The translations under genes and the position numbers were made by a program. The notes beneath the pieces were generated by a model, which worked only from the letters and a program-made list of their open reading frames with translations, searched no databases and was not told the DNA's origin. From an uncultured Solirubrobacterales bacterium (GTDB lineage Bacteria; Actinomycetota; Thermoleophilia; Solirubrobacterales; Solirubrobacteraceae), in contig CAJBXY010000051.1 of the NCBI GenBank assembly GCA_903959665.1, positions 1 through 5,163 on the forward strand: 5,163 bases of DNA. The letters are read 5' to 3'. This document shows, in pieces, positions 1 to 5,163 of the stretch. Positions within the stretch are counted from its first letter, which is position 1; each line of letters starts with the position of its first letter.

Positions 1-317
1 CAACGTTTCTCGAACAGGAACTCGGCCGCCGCGAGGCGCTTCGCTACCCACCGTTTTCGACGCTGATTCGGATTGTTTGCTCTTCGCCGCAGCCAGGAGC
101 CGCTCACGAGGCCGCTGGCGAGCTTCAGCAGGCGCTTCCCGGCTCACTCGGCCCGGCGCCGCTCTTTCGCCTGAGGGGGCGTGAGCGCTCGCAGGTTGTG
201 ATCAAGGCCGAGGACCGCGGCGCAGCAGTTGACGCGGTCAACCTCGCCGTTGCGCGCGCGGCAAAAGGGGCGAGCCGCAGGTCGCTCTCGATCTCTGTTG
301 ACGTTGAGCCGCAGTAG
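1..317 (+). CDS. priA: Primosomal protein N' (PriA), C-terminal fragment
   Basis: This is the last 104 codons of a gene entering from the left edge; the first complete codon is at base 3 and the stop is TAG at 315-317. PriA recognises stalled or repaired replication forks and reloads the replisome in the cytoplasm. The visible part corresponds to the end of the second helicase lobe and the C-terminal domain. It shows the family segment FLEQELxxREALRYPPF near its start (local residues 2-18), which matches the 'ERR...YPP' region of other PriA proteins. It also has a PAPLFRLRGRERSQVVIK stretch and the typical ending LSISVDVEP. The helicase motifs and zinc-binding cysteines lie outside the window, so it cannot be judged whether this is a helicase-active PriA or the degenerate actinobacterial type. 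priA directly upstream of def and fmt is a common bacterial arrangement, which supports the call. Confidence 0.9.
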   Translation, partial: TFLEQELGRREALRYPPFSTLIRIVCSSPQPGAAHEAAGELQQALPGSLGPAPLFRLRGRERSQVVIKAEDRGAAVDAVNLAVARAAKGASRRSLSISVDVEPQ

Positions 318-333
318 CGCCGTGCGCGCAGTC

Positions 334-339
334 TAGAAT
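334..339 (+). promoter_or_regulatory. Possible -10 element upstream of def
   Basis: TAGAAT lies in the 35-base gap between the priA stop and the def ATG at 353. It matches a sigma-70-type -10 hexamer (TATAAT) at five of six positions. A transcript starting 6-8 bases downstream would begin only a few bases before the ATG, and there is no Shine-Dalgarno in between (the spacer is pyrimidine-rich). Together these fit a near-leaderless transcript. No good -35 is present: the closest candidate, TTGAGC at 304-309, is 24 bases upstream, which is too far. def might instead simply be co-transcribed from priA. Confidence 0.35.
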
Positions 340-352
340 CTGCTCCCTGCCG

Positions 353-937
353 ATGACCAACGAGAGCCAAACAGAAGCCGAAGAGCTGCGCCGCGAGCCG
401 CCCGAGCTCGACCCGGAGATGCTCGCTCGCCGCGAGGCAGCGCTCCGTCACGTGCGCAAGTTCGGCGACCCGGTGCTCAAGTCGCGGGCTGCGCAGGTCG
501 ACCTGTTCGACGAGCCGCTGCGCGCCGAGATCGACCGTATGGGCTTGCTGATGGATGATGCCGTCGGAGTTGGCTTGGCAGCCAACCAAGTTGGTCTGCT
601 GCGTCGCTTCTTCGTCTACCGGGTCGATGAGGATGGGCCGATCCAAGCGCTAGTCAATCCGCTGATCACTTGGACTTCAGAGCAGGAGGAGACCTTTGAA
701 GAGGGCTGCCTTAGCCTGCCGGGAGTGGTCGTTGAGGTGACGCGGCCGGCGCAGGTTCGCGTTACCGCTCAGGACCGCTTCGGCGAGCCGGTTGAGCTCG
801 AAGCCGGTGGGCTAGAGGCCCGCGTAATTCAACACGAGCTTGATCATCTCGATGGAGTGCTGATCATCGACCGCACTACGCGCGGCCAGCGGCGCGAAGC
901 GATGCGGAGCCTGCGCGAACTCGGCGCAGGTTTCTAA
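353..937 (+). CDS. def: Peptide deformylase
   Basis: This 194-residue metallohydrolase removes the N-formyl group from the initiator methionine of nascent proteins at the ribosome. All three family motifs are intact: motif 1 GVGLAANQ at residues 72-79 (Gln79), motif 2 EGCLS at 117-121 (Cys119 as metal ligand), and motif 3 QHELDH at 160-165 (His161 and His165 as ligands, Glu162 as catalytic base). The family core begins near GDPVL at 38-42. About 30 extra N-terminal residues, rich in Glu and Arg, precede it, so the protein is longer than the roughly 170 residues of typical enzymes. The ATG at 353 lacks a Shine-Dalgarno. The next in-frame ATG (codon 23, base 419) has GGAG abutting it with no spacer, so it is not a better start. 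fmt, which encodes the enzyme that installs the group removed here, follows after 11 bases. Confidence 0.96.
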   Translation: MTNESQTEAEELRREPPELDPEMLARREAALRHVRKFGDPVLKSRAAQVDLFDEPLRAEIDRMGLLMDDAVGVGLAANQVGLLRRFFVYRVDEDGPIQALVNPLITWTSEQEETFEEGCLSLPGVVVEVTRPAQVRVTAQDRFGEPVELEAGGLEARVIQHELDHLDGVLIIDRTTRGQRREAMRSLRELGAGF

Positions 938-941
938 GGGG
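936..941 (+). promoter_or_regulatory. Ribosome binding site of fmt
   Basis: AAGGGG lies 7 bases before the GTG at 949 and overlaps the def stop codon (TAA at 935-937). It supports the GTG as the fmt start and suggests that def and fmt are translated from one message. Confidence 0.6.
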
Positions 942-948
942 ACTGCCG

Positions 949-1770
949 GTGCGGACCGTCTACCTCGGAACGGCGCATTTTGCGGCCGGGGTACTGCGCC
1001 ACCTGGTAGCCGCTGGAACCGTTCCACAGCTAATCGTCACCCGGCCCGATCGCCCGGCGGGGCGAGGCCGCAAGTTGACCGCGCCTCCGGTCGCCGACGT
1101 GGCGCGGGAGCTGGGGATTGCGCTCGCCCAGCCCGATGACGTAAACGACGCTGCGGGCTGCCAACTTATCGCCGAGGTCGAGCCGGAGGCGCTGCTCGTC
1201 TGTGCCTACGGAGCGCTGATTCGCGAACCGCTGCTCTCCAGTTACGAGATTCTCAACGTTCATCCGTCGCTGCTGCCGCGCTGGCGCGGGGCGGCGCCGA
1301 TCGAGAGGGCGATCATCGCCGGGGATGAAGAGACGGGCGTTTCAATCATGCGGCTCGTCGAAGGGCTCGATTGCGGCCCGGTCTGTGCTCAGATCATTGA
1401 ACCGATAGCCGCCGATGACAGCTTCGGCACGCTCAGCGAGCGGCTCGAACTGCGCAGCGCCGAGCTGCTCAGCGATCTGCTCGTCAGTCCGCGCCCGTTT
1501 GTCGAGCAGGACGAGTCGGCCGTGACCTATGCCGAGAAGATCACGGCAACCGACAGGATTCTCAACAGTGCCAGCAGCGCCGCCGAGCAAGAGCGCGTGA
1601 TCCGCGCACTGGCGCCGCACATCGGCGCGCGGGTTGAGCTTGAAGACGGTCTGATGCTGGGAATCCGCAGCGCCCACCTTGATCAAGGTCGCCTCGTCTA
1701 CGACGAAGTAGTGCCTCCCGGCTCGCGCGCGATGAGCTGGAAAGAGTTCCAGCGCGGCCGCGGCGAATGA
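949..1770 (+). CDS. fmt: Methionyl-tRNA formyltransferase
   Basis: This enzyme transfers a formyl group from 10-formyl-tetrahydrofolate to initiator Met-tRNA in the cytoplasm. The start is GTG, supported by AAGGGG 7 bases upstream. The Rossmann-like catalytic domain spans about residues 1-190. It shows GTAHFA at 7-12 (usually GTPxFA), the tRNA-contacting loop RPDRPAGRGRKL at 32-43, and the folate-site block NVHPSLLPRWRGAAPI at 103-118. The catalytic Asn103 and His105 lie in that block, followed by GLDCGPV at 139-145 with Asp141. The C-terminal tRNA-binding domain starts around YAEKI (194-198) and is short: it keeps IRALAPHIGAR (218-228) and an ending like PPGSRAM, but lacks much of the middle. 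The total of 273 residues compares with about 310-315 in typical family members. Because all catalytic residues and both ends of the C-domain remain, it is probably functional and compact rather than broken. The stop at 1768-1770 precedes the small zinc-ribbon gene. Confidence 0.96.
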   Translation: MRTVYLGTAHFAAGVLRHLVAAGTVPQLIVTRPDRPAGRGRKLTAPPVADVARELGIALAQPDDVNDAAGCQLIAEVEPEALLVCAYGALIREPLLSSYEILNVHPSLLPRWRGAAPIERAIIAGDEETGVSIMRLVEGLDCGPVCAQIIEPIAADDSFGTLSERLELRSAELLSDLLVSPRPFVEQDESAVTYAEKITATDRILNSASSAAEQERVIRALAPHIGARVELEDGLMLGIRSAHLDQGRLVYDEVVPPGSRAMSWKEFQRGRGE

Positions 1771-1813
1771 GCAGTTGTCCGATTCCGTCGCGCGGCGTTC
1801 TATTGTCAGGCCG

Positions 1814-2035
1814 ATGGCGGAAGTCTCAGTCGGACTGGAGTGCCCTTCGTGCCACGAACCGTGGCTGCGCCCAACGACCGTGCCCGGCCGCTATCGCTGC
1901 GTCTACTGCCTCCACCGCTATGAGCTGCGCTCGGTCTGCCCCGGATGCGGTGAGCACCAAACAATCGTGCGAATGTCGAGCACGGCGACCACCGAATGCT
2001 CACACTGCGGTACCTCGATGCTGGTGGAGGTTTAA
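1814..2035 (+). CDS. Small zinc-ribbon protein with four CxxC pairs
   Basis: This is a 73-residue protein of unknown function. Numbered from the ATG at 1814, it has four knuckles: Cys10/13 (CPSC), Cys29/32 (CVYC), Cys42/45 (CPGC) and Cys62/65 (CSHC). This is enough for two structural zinc sites, and there is no membrane segment or signal peptide. The order and spacing recall the YfgJ/DUF1407 zinc-ribbon family, a likeness I judge from memory. The frame is supported by the cysteine periodicity; the overlapping frame from 1767 has no such pattern. The start is uncertain: an in-frame TTG at 1775, 4 bases after the fmt stop, would add 13 residues (MSDSVARRSIVRP). Neither start has a strong Shine-Dalgarno; AGG at 1808-1810 is close to the ATG, and TATTGT at 1801-1806 could be a -10 for a leaderless message. 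The gene ends 2 bases before rpe, so it is very likely co-expressed with it. No enzymatic residues are recognised; a nucleic-acid or protein-binding role is possible but unproven. Confidence 0.75.
   Translation: MAEVSVGLECPSCHEPWLRPTTVPGRYRCVYCLHRYELRSVCPGCGEHQTIVRMSSTATTECSHCGTSMLVEV
2023..2030 (+). promoter_or_regulatory. Strong ribosome binding site of rpe
   Basis: GGTGGAGG ends 7 bases before the ATG at 2038 and lies inside the last codons of the zinc-ribbon gene. It fixes the rpe start at 2038 rather than at the in-frame ATG 14 codons upstream (1996). It also suggests coupled translation of the two genes. Confidence 0.8.
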
Positions 2036-2037
2036 GA

Positions 2038-2688
2038 ATGGCTGTTGAGATCGCACCATCAATCCTTGCTGCCGACTTTGGGATGCTGCGAGAGCAGGTC
2101 AAGCTCGTCGAGGGCGCTGGCGCTGGAATCATCCACGTCGATGTGATGGACGGTCAATTTGTGCCGCCGCTTTCGATGGGGCCGCAGGTCTGCGAGGCGC
2201 TCCGTGACATGGGGCTCCATCTTGAGGTTCACCTGATGGTCGAGCGGCCCGAGGCGCTCCAAGTGGAGACCTTCGCGAAGGCCGGCGCCGGAACAATCAT
2301 CATCCACGCCGAAGCGACCCCGGCCGTGGATTACGCGCTTGAGCTGATTCGCTCGAGCGGTTGTAAAGCGGGGCTCGCGGTCAATCCGGCCACGCCGCTC
2401 TCGATTTACGAGGAGGTTGAGCCGGATCTGGCGCTCTGCATGACCGTCAATCCAGGCTGGGGCGGGCAGAGCTTCATCCCAAGCTCGATCGAGAAGATCG
2501 CCCGTCTGCGTGGAATCGTCGGTGAAGAGGTGGTGATTGAAGTCGACGGCGGCGTTGATGCGAAGACGGCGGGCCTCTGCGTTGCCGCTGGCGCGACGAG
2601 GCTGGTCGCCGGCTCAGCGATCTTCGGTGAGGATGATCCCGCCAGAGCCTTCAATGACATCCTCGACGCTGCGACGAGCAGGGACTAG
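2038..2688 (+). CDS. rpe: Ribulose-phosphate 3-epimerase
   Basis: This 216-residue cytoplasmic TIM-barrel enzyme interconverts D-ribulose 5-phosphate and D-xylulose 5-phosphate in the pentose phosphate pathway (and in the Calvin cycle where present). The family signatures are complete and in order: IAPSILAADF at 5-14, HVDVMDGQFVP at 33-43, HLMV at 65-68, NPGWGGQSF at 138-146, EVDGGV at 168-173 and AGSAIF at 191-196. The metal and catalytic ligands are His33, Asp35, His65 and Asp170; Asp35 and Asp170 are the acid/base pair. Two small deviations are visible: the usual FVPN is FVPP and the usual NPGF is NPGW. The start at 2038 is chosen for its strong GGTGGAGG, and the length is normal for the family. 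The last 24 codons run antisense to the end of the flippase gene, so the two transcripts must overlap at their 3' ends. Confidence 0.97.
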   Translation: MAVEIAPSILAADFGMLREQVKLVEGAGAGIIHVDVMDGQFVPPLSMGPQVCEALRDMGLHLEVHLMVERPEALQVETFAKAGAGTIIIHAEATPAVDYALELIRSSGCKAGLAVNPATPLSIYEEVEPDLALCMTVNPGWGGQSFIPSSIEKIARLRGIVGEEVVIEVDGGVDAKTAGLCVAAGATRLVAGSAIFGEDDPARAFNDILDAATSRD

Positions 2689-3987
2689 CTCGCCGTCGGC
2701 GCGCGGCGGCTGGCGGTAGAGGATGTAGAGCAGCGCGCAGAGCGTTGCCGTAGCGGCCGGGTAGCCGAGCTCAGCGCGCAGCAGTGCTGAGGAGACGAGC
2801 GGCACGAACATCCAGCCGACGAAGGCGAGAGCGACCAGCATCCAGATTACGCTCGCAGCCCTCGCGCGGCCGCGCGCGAGCGCTGCTTGGTTGAGCGTGC
2901 CGGCAATCAGGTGGAAGCCCATTCCGATCGCGACCGCCGCCAGCCCCCAGCGCCCGAAGCTAGTGTCGCTGCCAAAGAAGAGCTCCATCAAACTTGGGCC
3001 AATCAGCACCATCACTAGCGCCGAGATTCCAGCGAAGATGCCGATAGCGCGGACCGTGATCTTGATCGCCCGTGAGAACTCTTCGCCGCCCTTGGTCGCC
3101 TCCAAGCCGGTCAGGTGGGGTAAGAGCGTCGTTTGAATCGACTGGAAGAGCTGGAGCGGCGCACGCGTAATCAGCAGCACGCTGAAGACGGCGCCGGCCG
3201 TCGCTGCGCCGGCCACTGAGTCGGCGACCAGCACGCCCGCGTTGAGCAAGGTCTGCTCGCCGAGTTGGATTGCGGCGACGGCGCCAGCAAAGCCGACGCC
3301 GCTGCCGGCAACTGAGCCGACGTCAAGTTCGGGAGCGTCGCGATCGAGTCGACTGTGGCGGGCAATGGCCCAAGGAATTACGAGCAGCGATGCGAGTGGG
3401 GCGGCGAAGATGCCGATTGCAATCGCGCTCTGGCCACTGCTGATGCCGACGAGTACGGCGAGCGGAAAACAGACCCGCGCGCTTGATTCAAAGAGCATCA
3501 ATCCGCCGTAGAGAATGAACCATTGGTGCCCGGCGAAGTAGCCGCGCGCGAAGTAACTGGCGGCGTAGGCGAGGGTCGCGCCGACGAAGATCAGGTAGAG
3601 CGAGCGCGAGCCACCGAAGAGCTCTTCGATCTGAGGCTTAAGCGCTATCGCCACAACCAGAAAGGCGAGCGCAAAACCTGCCTGAATCAGCATCGGGCCG
3701 CGCAGCGGGTGGTTGCCTTTGGCGCCGCGCGCGCGGCGGTCGGCGATCGTCCGTGACAGCAGCTGTTCGATCGGTCGGTAGATCACCGAGATGACGATGA
3801 AGAGGGCGGCCCAGAGGACGCTCAGCTCGCCGTAATCGGTTGCCGACAGCAGGTGCGAGGAGAGCGAGAAATAGAGGAACGTCAGCAGGCCGGTGGCGCC
3901 GACCCCAACCGCCAGCACGCGCGCCCCGGAGACGTAGTCACGCTCGGTCGGTGCGTCTCCGGCGGGGGATGTATCTGGCTTAGTCAC
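2614..3987 (-). CDS. Polysaccharide/oligosaccharide flippase-like membrane protein (MOP superfamily)
   Basis: This 457-residue integral membrane protein has about 12 predicted helices (approximate residues 22-44, 54-72, 97-116, 128-147, 156-182, 186-209, 227-247, 250-275, 311-331, 345-368, 376-398, 401-424). The layout and the segments ATDYGELSVLWA (49-60), with P..LMELFFGS (331-340) before helix 10, fit Wzx/RfbX-type flippases, which move lipid-linked glycans across the cytoplasmic membrane. The substrate cannot be inferred. A hydrophilic N-terminus of about 20 residues precedes helix 1, and a soluble tail of about 33 residues (425-457) follows helix 12. The start is GTG at 3987-3985, overlapping the methyltransferase stop by 8 bases. 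No clear Shine-Dalgarno precedes it, so it is probably read by translational coupling. The tail from residue 434 onward is encoded opposite the end of rpe. A MATE or MurJ-like member of the same superfamily is the alternative, but the adjacent glycosyltransferase and methyltransferase favour a surface glycan. Confidence 0.82.
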   Translation of the reverse strand: MTKPDTSPAGDAPTERDYVSGARVLAVGVGATGLLTFLYFSLSSHLLSATDYGELSVLWAALFIVISVIYRPIEQLLSRTIADRRARGAKGNHPLRGPMLIQAGFALAFLVVAIALKPQIEELFGGSRSLYLIFVGATLAYAASYFARGYFAGHQWFILYGGLMLFESSARVCFPLAVLVGISSGQSAIAIGIFAAPLASLLVIPWAIARHSRLDRDAPELDVGSVAGSGVGFAGAVAAIQLGEQTLLNAGVLVADSVAGAATAGAVFSVLLITRAPLQLFQSIQTTLLPHLTGLEATKGGEEFSRAIKITVRAIGIFAGISALVMVLIGPSLMELFFGSDTSFGRWGLAAVAIGMGFHLIAGTLNQAALARGRARAASVIWMLVALAFVGWMFVPLVSSALLRAELGYPAATATLCALLYILYRQPPRADGELVPARRSVEDVIEGSGGIILTEDR

Positions 3988-4615
3988 CGAGCCGCACTAG
4001 CGCCATCACCCACGGGAACGGGTGGCGCAGTTCCACTACCTCGCCGTAGTTCGAGAGCGTTGCCCGAAATGAGCGGCTCGACCAGTGGTTGAGGTGGCCG
4101 GGCGTGTTGCCCAGCTCACTCCAGTAGGCGCCGCGGGCGATGTTCGTGATCCGCCACAGCGGCTCGCGTGGCACCGAGACAAGCAGCCAGCGGTTGGCGC
4201 AGCGAGCCATCTCGGAGAGCACCATCGCCGGGTCGCTGACGTGCTCGAGCACTTCGATTGCTGTCGCGGTGTCAAATTCATTGTCGGCGAATTCAAGCTC
4301 TTCGCCTTTCATCACGCGATATTCGAGGTTCGGTGCGCGGCGCTGCTCCCATTGAGCGTGGAGGAGCGGGTCGTCAAGGTCGGTGCCGACAATTCGCCCG
4401 CCGCTTGGCAGTCGCCCAGCCCACTCGTGAGTGAGCACGCCCTCGCCGCAGCCGATGTCGAGGATCGACGTGGGCGCGGCCATCGCGTAGCAAGCGTCAA
4501 GGTCGCGGTGGAAGCCGGACATCAGGCGGCGGACGACAGGGTTGGTCGAACCGTACTTGTCGAAGGTGTTGCCGGTTACGGTCCCTTCGCTGTCGACCGT
4601 CACGCGCGACTTCAT
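3980..4615 (-). CDS. Class I SAM-dependent methyltransferase
   Basis: This is a 211-residue soluble protein with a Rossmann-type methyltransferase fold of the Methyltransf_11/UbiE-like kind. Motif I is ILDIGCGEG at 51-59. An acidic residue closes strand 2 at GTDLDD (77-82; Asp79 is expected to hold the ribose hydroxyls). The post-motif LEFADNEFD (107-115) and IEVLEHVSDP (120-129) match the usual strand 4 region. The segment GHLNHWS at 173-179 is a frequent feature of methyltransferases found in glycan clusters. The first 45 residues form an N-terminal lead before the domain. The ATG at 4615 overlaps the glycosyltransferase stop as ATGA, with only a weak AGG 7 bases upstream. It lies between a glycosyltransferase and a flippase, so it plausibly methylates a sugar or lipid-linked intermediate, but the acceptor cannot be read from the sequence. 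Confidence 0.9.
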   Translation of the reverse strand: MKSRVTVDSEGTVTGNTFDKYGSTNPVVRRLMSGFHRDLDACYAMAAPTSILDIGCGEGVLTHEWAGRLPSGGRIVGTDLDDPLLHAQWEQRRAPNLEYRVMKGEELEFADNEFDTATAIEVLEHVSDPAMVLSEMARCANRWLLVSVPREPLWRITNIARGAYWSELGNTPGHLNHWSSRSFRATLSNYGEVVELRHPFPWVMALVRLGD

Positions 4616-5163
4616 CGCGGTGCCTGCTCGTGCTCGATCTGGGCGAGCTGCTCGCTTGGGGTGGGGGCCGAGTGGGCGCCGGTGGTTGCAGCTTGGCCGG
4701 TCGGCGCGGCGCCGGGTTCATAGTGCGACGGCGGCACACCGAGCTCGAGCTCAACTCTGCGGACGCGCTCGAAGATCCGTTGGCTCATGATCCGCTGAGC
4801 GTGCATCAGGTCGCCGATCACCGCTAGCGCCCCCATCACGACGGCGGCGTTGAAGAGCACGGCGCCAAAGATCAGCGACTGCACGTGGCCGGCGCCATCT
4901 CCTTGAACCCAGTTGAAGAAGAAGAGCGTGAACGGAACCAGCGCCGCCACCCCAAGCACAACCGCGGCGGTGAAGAAGACGCGCATCGGTTCGTACTGGG
5001 CGTAGATGCGGAAGATCGAAACGCTGTTGCGGCGAACGTAAGACCAAGTTGACGGGAAGAGCCGTGACTCGCGGGTCTTTGGGTTGGTGCGGATCGGAAC
5101 GTCCTCAACGGCAACGAGCAGCTTGCCGGCCTGGATGATCGTCTCCAGCGTGTAGGTGAAGCG
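4612..5163 (-). CDS. Family 2 glycosyltransferase, C-terminal part with two membrane helices (partial)
   Basis: The gene runs off the right edge, with 183 codons plus the stop visible in frame from base 5163. Local residues 1-59 carry the end of a GT-A domain: FTYTLETIIQAG, then VEDVPIRTNPKTRESRLF (19-36), which is the typical close of dolichol-phosphate-mannosyltransferase-like GT2 enzymes. A YVRR...IFRIY amphipathic stretch (42-54) follows. Two hydrophobic helices come next at about 62-84 and 95-117, separated by a short polar loop. An Arg/Glu-rich, coiled-coil-like segment (118-143) and a Pro/Ala/Thr-rich tail follow. Such proteins transfer a nucleotide sugar to a polyprenyl phosphate or another lipid at the inner membrane face. 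The donor-binding DxD and N-terminal half are outside the window. The ATG at 4986 is an internal methionine just before helix 1, not the gene start. The stop overlaps the methyltransferase start by 4 bases. Confidence 0.88.
   Translation of the reverse strand, partial: RFTYTLETIIQAGKLLVAVEDVPIRTNPKTRESRLFPSTWSYVRRNSVSIFRIYAQYEPMRVFFTAAVVLGVAALVPFTLFFFNWVQGDGAGHVQSLIFGAVLFNAAVVMGALAVIGDLMHAQRIMSQRIFERVRRVELELGVPPSHYEPGAAPTGQAATTGAHSAPTPSEQLAQIEHEQAPR

Noticed and set aside
125..646. A 173-codon minus-strand frame opposite priA and def.
   Set aside because: It spans the priA-def junction and opposes two well-identified genes, with no family likeness of its own.
1996..2037. An upstream in-frame ATG extending Rpe by 14 residues.
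   Set aside because: It lies inside the zinc-ribbon gene. The strong GGTGGAGG fits the ATG at 2038, and Rpe proteins normally begin just before IAPSIL.
1767..2048. A 93-codon frame starting at an ATGA overlap with the fmt stop.
   Set aside because: Its translation lacks any recognisable pattern, while the overlapping frame carries four regularly spaced CxxC pairs. It also overlaps the start of rpe.
2672..2698. An inverted repeat (CGAGC/GCTCG with an 8-base loop, extendable by three pairs after a bulge) around the rpe stop, considered as a terminator.
   Set aside because: The stem is short and interrupted, and no T-run follows on either strand. It may be chance in GC-rich coding sequence.
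4085..4723. A long plus-strand frame (212 codons) opposite the methyltransferase and glycosyltransferase.
   Set aside because: The minus-strand genes carry clear family motifs. This frame has no recognisable domain and is the usual antisense shadow in GC-rich DNA.
4612..4986. A stand-alone 124-residue protein with two membrane helices.
   Set aside because: The same frame stays open to the right edge and upstream encodes the conserved end of a GT2 domain, so the methionine at 4986 is internal.

Overview
This 5.2 kb window is tightly packed chromosomal DNA of high GC content (about 60% or slightly above by eye). It holds seven genes in two converging groups and no gene-free stretch longer than about 45 bases. 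The gene content suggests an actinobacterial genome. The N-terminally extended deformylase, the compact formyltransferase C-terminus and the Rpe motif variants resemble what I recall from Thermoleophilia (Solirubrobacterales/Gaiellales-like). That placement is an inference from memory and was not tested.

Left half, plus strand: the 3' end of priA (replication restart), then def (peptide deformylase), fmt (Met-tRNA formyltransferase), a small four-CxxC zinc-ribbon protein, and rpe (ribulose-phosphate 3-epimerase). This is a housekeeping cluster. Fmt adds the formyl group to initiator Met-tRNA, Def removes it from nascent proteins, and Rpe serves the pentose phosphate pathway. def follows fmt's usual arrangement closely: fmt starts 11 bases after the def stop with a good Shine-Dalgarno, and rpe starts 2 bases after the zinc-ribbon stop with a very strong one. 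In many bacteria rsmB sits between fmt and rpe; here a small zinc-ribbon gene occupies that slot.

Right half, minus strand (read from the right edge leftward): the C-terminal part of a membrane-anchored family 2 glycosyltransferase, a class I SAM-dependent methyltransferase, and a roughly 12-helix MOP-superfamily polysaccharide flippase. The genes overlap by 4 and 8 bases, so they form one translationally coupled unit. Together they look like part of a surface-glycan module: build a lipid-linked sugar, modify it by methylation, and flip it across the membrane.

The two groups meet tail to tail. The flippase and rpe reading frames overlap by 75 bases, so no conventional terminator can lie between them. 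I found no RNA genes, mobile elements, CRISPR arrays or long repeats, and no convincing new defence or mobile system. The most notable points are the codon-aligned antisense overlap, the zinc-ribbon gene in the rsmB slot and a possible leaderless promoter at def.
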